The notes under the pieces: generated by a model
Databases searched by the model: none
The model's input: the letters and a program-made list of their open reading frames with translations, nothing else
Told to the model about the DNA's origin: nothing
Made by a program: the position numbers and the translations under genes
From: Cuniculiplasma sp052315415
GTDB lineage: Archaea; Thermoplasmatota; Thermoplasmata; Thermoplasmatales; Thermoplasmataceae
NCBI GenBank assembly: GCA_052315415.1
Contig: JBLSDH010000004.1
Coordinates: 20,512-84,511 of the forward strand
Direction: 5' to 3'
Length of the DNA: 64,000 nucleotides
In this document: piece by piece, positions 59,135 through 64,000 of the stretch
Layout of the letters: each line of letters starts with the position of its first letter
Position numbering within the stretch: the first letter of the stretch is position 1

Positions 59135-61123
59135 TCACCAGATGAAGACCTTTTCCAGCATATTCTTTTTACCATTTGCAAATTCCTGAAAGACCTCATC
59201 GAACTTCTCATGGTTCCTTGGAGGTATTTCCCCTCTGAATCTTGCTGGCGAATGAGGATCTATTGTTATCCTCCGCTTGCTTTCTTCATCCCTGGTATTG
59301 GCTTTCCATACTTGCGCCCAGGATATGAAAAATCTCTGTTCCGGTGTAAGTCCATCTATTCTCTTTCTCAATTCAGGATTTTTCTCAAGTCTCCTTTGCA
59401 ATGCATTGAATGCTATGTAAACTCCACCCAGATCTGCAATGTTCTCACCCAGGGTAAGTTTTCCATTGATTTTAAACCCAGGCAGGATTTCGTATGAGCT
59501 GTACAAACTCACCACATGATCAGCCCTTTTTCTAAAATTCTCTGCATCTTCTTCACTCCACCAGTCATTGAGATTTCCCATGTCATCGTATTTCCTTCCC
59601 TGATCATCGAAACCATGGGTTATCTCATGAGATATAACACCGCCAATAGCACCATAATTCACGGCATCATCCGCATTAACATCAAAGAATGGGGGTTGCA
59701 GTATCCCAGCTGGAAATACTATCTCATTATCAGTTGGTGAAAAATAGGCATTCACTGTTGGAGGAGTCATAAACCACAGCTCTCTGTCCACATTTTTTCC
59801 TATCCTTTCAATCTGTCTTCTGAATTCAAAATTAGCGGATCTCAGGTAATTTCCAACGAGATCATCTGGTCTTATTTCAACTGATGAATAATCGATCCAT
59901 TTTGATGGAAACCCTATTTTTGGTCTGAATTTTTTGAACTTTTTCAGAGCCCTTTCCTTTGTTTTTTCTGACATCCAAGGAAGATTTTTAAGTCTCTCTT
60001 CAAAAACTTCCCTTATATCGTTCACCAAGGTTTCAATCCTTTTTCTTGCCTCCGGTCCAAACTCCCTTTTTACATAAAGTTGTCCCAAAGCTTCCCCTAC
60101 CATTCTGTCTATTATGCTGACAGCTTTTTTCCATCTTTTTTCAGGTTCCATTTGTCCCATCAAAGTTCTGCTGAAGAAGTCGAAATTTTCCATTTCAACT
60201 TCCTTATGCAGAAATGGTGCTAATGTTCTCAAAACAGCCCATTTCATGTAATTTTTTATAACCTTAAGTTCCGTGTCATCAATCAATCTGTCCAAAGAAC
60301 TCATAACGTCTGGCTGCCCAATTATTATGTAATCAACCGTTGGTGATTGAGAGAGTTCAAGAAATCTTATGAAATTAATATGCTTAAATTCTTTTTCTAC
60401 CTGATCCTTTTCAAATCTGTTGTAATTTTTTTCACTTTCTCTTAATTCATGCTGTGGTCTGCTGGCCTCAGCAATTTTTTTCTCAAAAGTGAAAATTTCA
60501 TTTGCGGTCTTTGATGCCTCCTCTTCGCTCAATCCATAAAGAGAAAACATTTTTTCAACGTGTTTAATGTATTTCTCTCTAACATTGCTGAATGCATCCA
60601 AAAGATAGTAGTCTCTGTTAGGCATTGAAAGTCCACCCTGATAGATATAAAAAGCGTAATAATCACTATTTTTTCTGTCTCCCATTGAGAATGCTCCAAA
60701 CAGAACTGGTATTCCATTTGAATAGAGAAATTGTGCAACATCAAGAACATCTTTCTTTGAATTTATTGAGTCTATTTTTCTCATTATGAAATTCACAGGT
60801 TCTAGTTTTCTCCTTTCTATTTCTTCAGTGTCCATAACTGAAATATAGAAGTCTCCAACAATCTTTTCTACGAAGTCTCTGCTATCAGCTTTCAACGCGC
60901 ATTCTTCAGCAATTTTTCCAAGAATGTAAATATTTCTCTCTCTAAGCTGATTGAAAGAACCCCACTGGGATTTGTCAGAAGGTATTGGGTGTGTCTCCAG
61001 CCATTTTCCATTGGAAAAATGATAAAAATCTTCCATGGGATTGTATCTCATATCCATATATTCTATTGAAAATTTGCTATCCTCTGGTCTTTCGTCCTCT
61101 CTAATCTTTTCCAATTGCTTCAT
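59135..61123 (-). CDS. M13-family metallopeptidase (neprilysin/PepO-like)
   Basis: Oligopeptidase of 662 residues. Zinc site VISHEITHGFDDQGR, third ligand ENIADLGGVY, substrate-binding NAYFSPTDNEIVFPAG, and C-terminal HSPARFRGEIPPRNHEKF. Unlike animal neprilysins it has no N-terminal membrane anchor or signal peptide (MKQLEKIREDERPEDS), so it should act in the cytoplasm on small peptides, perhaps with the M61 enzyme. The full-length two-lobe architecture is kept. M13 enzymes are patchily distributed in archaea, suggesting gene transfer. Upstream lies the gene-poor 61.1-62.6 kb region. Confidence 0.92.
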   Translation of the reverse strand: MKQLEKIREDERPEDSKFSIEYMDMRYNPMEDFYHFSNGKWLETHPIPSDKSQWGSFNQLRERNIYILGKIAEECALKADSRDFVEKIVGDFYISVMDTEEIERRKLEPVNFIMRKIDSINSKKDVLDVAQFLYSNGIPVLFGAFSMGDRKNSDYYAFYIYQGGLSMPNRDYYLLDAFSNVREKYIKHVEKMFSLYGLSEEEASKTANEIFTFEKKIAEASRPQHELRESEKNYNRFEKDQVEKEFKHINFIRFLELSQSPTVDYIIIGQPDVMSSLDRLIDDTELKVIKNYMKWAVLRTLAPFLHKEVEMENFDFFSRTLMGQMEPEKRWKKAVSIIDRMVGEALGQLYVKREFGPEARKRIETLVNDIREVFEERLKNLPWMSEKTKERALKKFKKFRPKIGFPSKWIDYSSVEIRPDDLVGNYLRSANFEFRRQIERIGKNVDRELWFMTPPTVNAYFSPTDNEIVFPAGILQPPFFDVNADDAVNYGAIGGVISHEITHGFDDQGRKYDDMGNLNDWWSEEDAENFRKRADHVVSLYSSYEILPGFKINGKLTLGENIADLGGVYIAFNALQRRLEKNPELRKRIDGLTPEQRFFISWAQVWKANTRDEESKRRITIDPHSPARFRGEIPPRNHEKFDEVFQEFANGKKNMLEKVFIW

Positions 61124-61596
61124 TGTGCCACATTAGGTTTTAAAATTTGTATTTTTGCCATATTTATTAAGTGTTAACCTTGGTAAATTGATCTTTTAAA
61201 ATATATGTAAAAATATTAAATATTGAAAGTTTACAAATACAGGTTGAAGAGGGAAGAATAAAAAAAGATATGGGGAGTAAAAGAATCATATTGCAATGAA
61301 AAGTAAAATATTCAACACACATTTAAACTGAAATCTTTAAAATCTAAATTTCATAAGAACTCACAGTTATCTAAAAGTGTTCTACTTTCAATGTGAATTG
61401 AGAAGAAAAGCAAAAAGGATGCAAACATGCATTCAGGTCCAGTATGAATGCAAGGGTGTGTAGTTTTTAAATTTCATATTTCATAACTAAACTTTTATAT
61501 TGTGTAAAAAAACCGGTAAAAATTTCCCTATTTTTGACTTATAGGCATGATAGTAATAACCTATTTGTGCTAATTAACACTCTTTTAAAAATTATA

Positions 61597-62051
61597 TTAC
61601 TCTGCCTCCTTTGTCAATGCATTGGCTAATTCATTAATCTGGCCTCTTAAGTACTCATCAGTAAAATAAGTAACATTTAAATGAATAATCTTGATAAATC
61701 TCCAGTCTTTAGGAAGTCCTGAAAAACTGGTTTTTATTATAATGCCCATCGAAAAATGTTGTTGTTCGAATTTACTTGCCCTCTATCCTGATGTATTTAG
61801 AGATAGCACCTGTAATTTTTTGCAAGGAGGGTAAAAACTGCATTGTATTTATGCCATTATGCTTTTATATTACCCGATCCAGGCTTAATTTTTAATCAAT
61901 CCTTGTAAATTTTTATTACTTTGCATCTATTAAGCAGGAGATTAAAAATTTCATTATTTGTCTCTAATGTTTTTTCACTTTATCCTGAATTTCTTCCCTA
62001 CTTATCATCTTATGAACAGATTTTGTCTATTACAGGAAGTTTTTCAGTCAT
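61597..62051 (-). pseudogene. Decayed minus-strand gene (frameshifts and stops)
   Basis: Coding-like peptides in different frames follow one another: MTEKLPVIDKICS from an ATG at 62051, then a +1 shift to VHKMISREEIQDKVKKH, an in-frame TAG followed by RQIMKFLISCLIDAK, later MQFLPSLQKITGAISKYIRI (about 61856 down), then another frame shift to SKFEQQHFSMGIIIKTSF and a clean C-terminus (GLPKDWRFIKIIHLNVTYF, then DEYLRGQINELANALTKEAE) ending in TAA at 61597-61599. Together they could be one gene of roughly 150 residues broken by at least three lesions. I do not recognise the family. Confidence 0.45.
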
Positions 62052-62314
62052 AAAATAACAAGAAAGGTAAATGGAGAAAAGACATATATTTCTCATCATG
62101 TAATTAGAAATTTACCACTTTATTATAAATACATCCGTATAGATTATTAAGTGTAAAGGAAAGCAGTGAAAGAAAAACATATAATTCCATTTATTTTATT
62201 CCTATTTTCAAAAAGAACCTATTACATATGGAATAAACTTTCTTTACATTGTTCTAGACCTATATTATGATTCATACGAAAATATATGGAAAGGATTGAA
62301 ATTTGTAATAAAAC

Positions 62315-62524
62315 ATGTTAGTAAAGCATCTTAATTTATTATTTATCAAATCACACATTGAAAATTTAGACCTTTTGCTTCTTGGTAAAGAAATCAATAA
62401 AGATAATGTATTAATAATCCTCGCTTAGCAAAGGAGTATATCAAGTCTGCCCGTACACTCCATCTCTTAATTTCCTGAACAAATAAGGAATGAAATAATT
62501 GCCATTTGGTGTATGCAGTATTAA
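62315..62524 (+). pseudogene. Decayed plus-strand coding fragment
   Basis: From ATG 62315 one frame reads LVKHLNLLFIKSHIENLDL then LLLGKEINKDNVLIILA to a TAG at 62426, continues QRSISSLPVHSIS to a TAA at 62468, then FPEQIRNEIIAIWCMQY to a TAA at 62522. The amphipathic, codon-like character continues across both stops, as in a recently inactivated gene. The 37-codon first part could alternatively be a small intact ORF. No family recognised. Confidence 0.35.
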
Positions 62525-62547
62525 ACCAATAAAGTTAAAGAAAAGCA

Positions 62548-62554
62548 TTTATAT
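62548..62554 (+). promoter_or_regulatory. TATA box of the YVTN-repeat protein gene
   Basis: tttatat in gcatttatatccc, centred about 23 bases before the ATG at 62574, indicating a leaderless message. Confidence 0.5.
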
Positions 62555-62573
62555 CCCTAATGTCTGCGTCAAT

Positions 62574-64000
62574 ATGGGACCGTTATTCAGTCCAAAAAGA
62601 AGATTTATGCTTCAGGTATTTGTCGCTCTTATTTTTTGTGCTTTTCTTACAAGTTCAGTTGCATTCTCAATTGATCATGTTAACAGCAATAAAAATAAAA
62701 TTACAAACAATGAAATTAAAAGTAAATCATTGTTTCTGGACAGCAATTCATCAAGAGCTGGATGTGTGAAATACACTCTGGTTATGTATAACAACACACT
62801 GCTGAACGGTAATATGGTAAGTACGGGAAATAGTTATGAACCAGATATGGCAGCATTTGATTCATCAAATGACTACATATATGTTACAAACCTTTATTCC
62901 AGCACCGTTTCTGTTATAAACACTTCAACGAATAAGGTGGTTTCAACGATTGCAGTTGGAACACATCCAGAAGAAGCAGCATTTGATTCATCAAATGACT
63001 ACATATATGTTACAAACCTTTATTCCAGCACCGTTTCTGTTATAAACACTTCAACGAATAAGGTGGTTTCAACGATTGCAGTTGGAACACATCCAAGAGG
63101 AGTAATCTTCGATTCATCCAATGGCTATATATACATTACAAATTGTTGTAACAACAGCGTTACTTTAATAAATGGTTCAACAAACAAGGTGGTTTCAACA
63201 GTCCCAGTTGAAAACGACCCTTATGGAGAGGTTTTTGATTCATCAAACGGTTACCTTTATGTCACTAATGCAGGTTCCGACAGCGTTTCTGTGATAAACA
63301 CCTCAACAAACAAAGTGGTCTCAACAATCTCCGTCGGATCAGACCCAAGAGGAGCGGTTTTTGATCCATCAAACGGATACATATATGTCACGAATTTTTA
63401 TTTCAACACTGTTTCCGTGATTAACGGTAAAAATAACACGGTTGTGTCAACAGTCCCAGTTGAATGCAAGCCTTATGGAGAGGTATTTGATCCATCAAAT
63501 GGTTACCTGTACGTCACTAATTCTGGCTCGGGCAGAGTTTCTATGATAAACACCTCAACAAACAAAGTGGTATCAACAATATCCGTCGGACCAGACCCAA
63601 GAGGAGCGGTTTTTGATCCATCAAACGGATACATATATATTATGAATGCCGGTTCCAGTATAGTTTCTGTGATAAACGGTGCAAAAAACATTGTTATCTC
63701 AGATATCGAGGTTGGATTTAATCCATATTGTGCAGAATTTGACTCATCAAACGGCTATATATATGTTACAGAACACAATAGCAACATAGTTTCTGTGATA
63801 AACACCTCAACTAACAAAGTGGTCTCAACAATCACAGTTGGATACGATCCATATGAATCAGTTTTTGATCCATCAAACGGTTACCTGTATGTCACTAATT
63901 CTGGCTCAGGAAACGTTTCTGTGATTAACGGTTCAAATAACACTGTAATTTCAACAATATCAGTTGGTACAGAACCAGAAGGGGTAGTTTTTGATCCATC
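62574..64000 (+). CDS. Secreted YVTN beta-propeller repeat protein (3' end outside window)
   Basis: The frame runs open from ATG 62574 to the window edge (475 complete codons). The N-terminus has a basic region (PKRRF) and a hydrophobic export signal (VFVALIFCAFLTSSVAFS). From about residue 92 come 42-residue repeats of the type VFDPSNGYIYVTN-x-VSVINTSTNKVVSTISVG-x-P: nine complete copies and the start of a tenth are visible. These are YVTN-type beta-propeller blades of surface-layer proteins. A lone cysteine pair (NCCNN) occurs in the third blade and several N-x-S/T sites suggest glycosylation. Likely cell-surface adhesion or S-layer-like function. Confidence 0.88.
   Translation, partial: MGPLFSPKRRFMLQVFVALIFCAFLTSSVAFSIDHVNSNKNKITNNEIKSKSLFLDSNSSRAGCVKYTLVMYNNTLLNGNMVSTGNSYEPDMAAFDSSNDYIYVTNLYSSTVSVINTSTNKVVSTIAVGTHPEEAAFDSSNDYIYVTNLYSSTVSVINTSTNKVVSTIAVGTHPRGVIFDSSNGYIYITNCCNNSVTLINGSTNKVVSTVPVENDPYGEVFDSSNGYLYVTNAGSDSVSVINTSTNKVVSTISVGSDPRGAVFDPSNGYIYVTNFYFNTVSVINGKNNTVVSTVPVECKPYGEVFDPSNGYLYVTNSGSGRVSMINTSTNKVVSTISVGPDPRGAVFDPSNGYIYIMNAGSSIVSVINGAKNIVISDIEVGFNPYCAEFDSSNGYIYVTEHNSNIVSVINTSTNKVVSTITVGYDPYESVFDPSNGYLYVTNSGSGNVSVINGSNNTVISTISVGTEPEGVVFDP
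62850..63095 (+). repeat. Perfect tandem duplication of one propeller blade
   Basis: Bases 62850-62969 and 62976-63095 are identical over 120 bases, with a 126-base period (42 codons), the length of one YVTN blade. The absence of even silent differences points to recent duplication or gene conversion. Confidence 0.85.
63201..63704 (+). repeat. Two-blade (252-base) higher-order repeat
   Basis: 63201-63452 and 63453-63704 are alternating pairs: each opens with gtcccagttga and a PYGEVFD blade followed by a PRGAVFDPSNGYIY blade. They share long identical runs (for example about 45 bases around gacccaagaggagcggtttttgatccatcaaacgg) but differ at many positions elsewhere, so this duplication is older than the 120-base one. 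Confidence 0.75.

Larger units (their letters stand above)
61124..62573. other. Gene-poor AT-rich region with decayed coding fragments
   Basis: About 1.45 kb with no intact long gene, unique in this otherwise compact window. I see the remains of at least two coding frames (minus strand 61597-62051, plus strand 62315-62524) and the promoter of the YVTN protein at its right end. 61124-61596 holds nothing I can interpret beyond AT-rich sequence with short T and A runs. No terminal inverted repeats, tRNA or CRISPR-like repeats were found. Confidence 0.55.

Noticed and set aside
61124..62573. A complete insertion sequence in the gene-poor gap
   Set aside because: No terminal inverted repeats, target duplications or transposase motifs (DDE, HUH) could be found by eye; the peptides seen do not resemble a transposase I know.
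62560..62769. Open frame overlapping the start of the YVTN protein gene
   Set aside because: It begins 14 bases before the real ATG in another frame and ends within the signal region; the TATA position and signal peptide support 62574.
62574..64000. Regular ~126-base repeats that might be taken for a CRISPR array or satellite
   Set aside because: The repeats are in one uninterrupted reading frame, encode YVTN blades, and have no unique spacers between short palindromic repeats.

Overview
The window is a gene-dense stretch of an archaeal chromosome, most likely from the order Thermoplasmatales (Ferroplasma / Acidiplasma / Cuniculiplasma / Picrophilus-like rather than Thermoplasma itself). The evidence is: archaeal DNA polymerase D small subunit, RFC small subunit, archaeal class I CCA-adding enzyme, NAC, a Kae1-Bud32 fusion, sn-glycerol-1-phosphate dehydrogenase, a zinc-containing ferredoxin of the Thermoplasma/Sulfolobus type, a fused ETF, A+T-rich sequence with TATA boxes about 25 bases before many start codons (mostly leaderless genes), and large acid-surface type secreted proteins. 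Species assignment is an inference.

Layout. 1-8.1 kb: the tail of a KaiC-like protein cut by the window edge, hemB, an M61 peptidase, a FAH-family hydrolase, then a translationally coupled pair made of an unknown protein and a VirB4/HerA-like ATPase with a C-terminal nuclease-like domain, then a haem-oxygenase-like diiron protein. 8.2-13.3 kb: a phosphatase, a PPC-domain protein and a minus-strand tyrosine degradation operon (HPPD, fumarylacetoacetase, homogentisate dioxygenase, Fe-type alcohol dehydrogenase). 13.4-18.9 kb: a winged-helix protein, DUF373, MptE-like pterin kinase, ComB-like phosphatase, and the ribosomal stalk operon L11-L1-L10-L12. 18.9-34.4 kb: a membrane gene interrupted by an in-frame stop, a histidine/folate/threonine catabolic operon (formimidoyltransferase, cyclodeaminase, threonine ammonia-lyase), a DRG GTPase, spermidine synthase, an XTP pyrophosphatase/Kae1-Bud32 operon, a glycosyltransferase, pirin, Mrp and DP1. 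34.4-39.2 kb: a giant secreted GH57 protein. 39.3-61.1 kb: ferredoxin, tRNA-Gln, a SAMP-like ubiquitin fold protein, CCA enzyme, NAC, tRNA-Phe, Hef helicase, RFC, PurN, Kbl, AlaX, HtpX, Tmk, MetAP, a SufR-like regulator facing a Rieske-ETF operon, GTPases, G1P dehydrogenase and an M13 peptidase. 61.1-62.6 kb is a gene-poor stretch carrying decayed coding fragments on both strands. The window ends inside a secreted YVTN beta-propeller protein with tandemly duplicated blades.

Themes. One-carbon metabolism recurs (MptE, formimidoyltransferase, cyclodeaminase, PurN). Translation and its quality control recur (ribosomal stalk, NAC, CCA, AlaX, MetAP, two TGS-domain GTPases, Kae1-Bud32). Convergent genes overlap at their 3' ends unusually often. 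The best candidates for something undescribed are the ATPase-nuclease pair at 4.7-7.4 kb, the tRNA-Gln(UUG)/SAMP linkage at 39.8-40.1 kb, the tyrosine operon with a dehydrogenase where an isomerase would be expected, and the in-frame stop at 19.36 kb. Nothing here could be searched against a database; family calls rest on recognised motifs.
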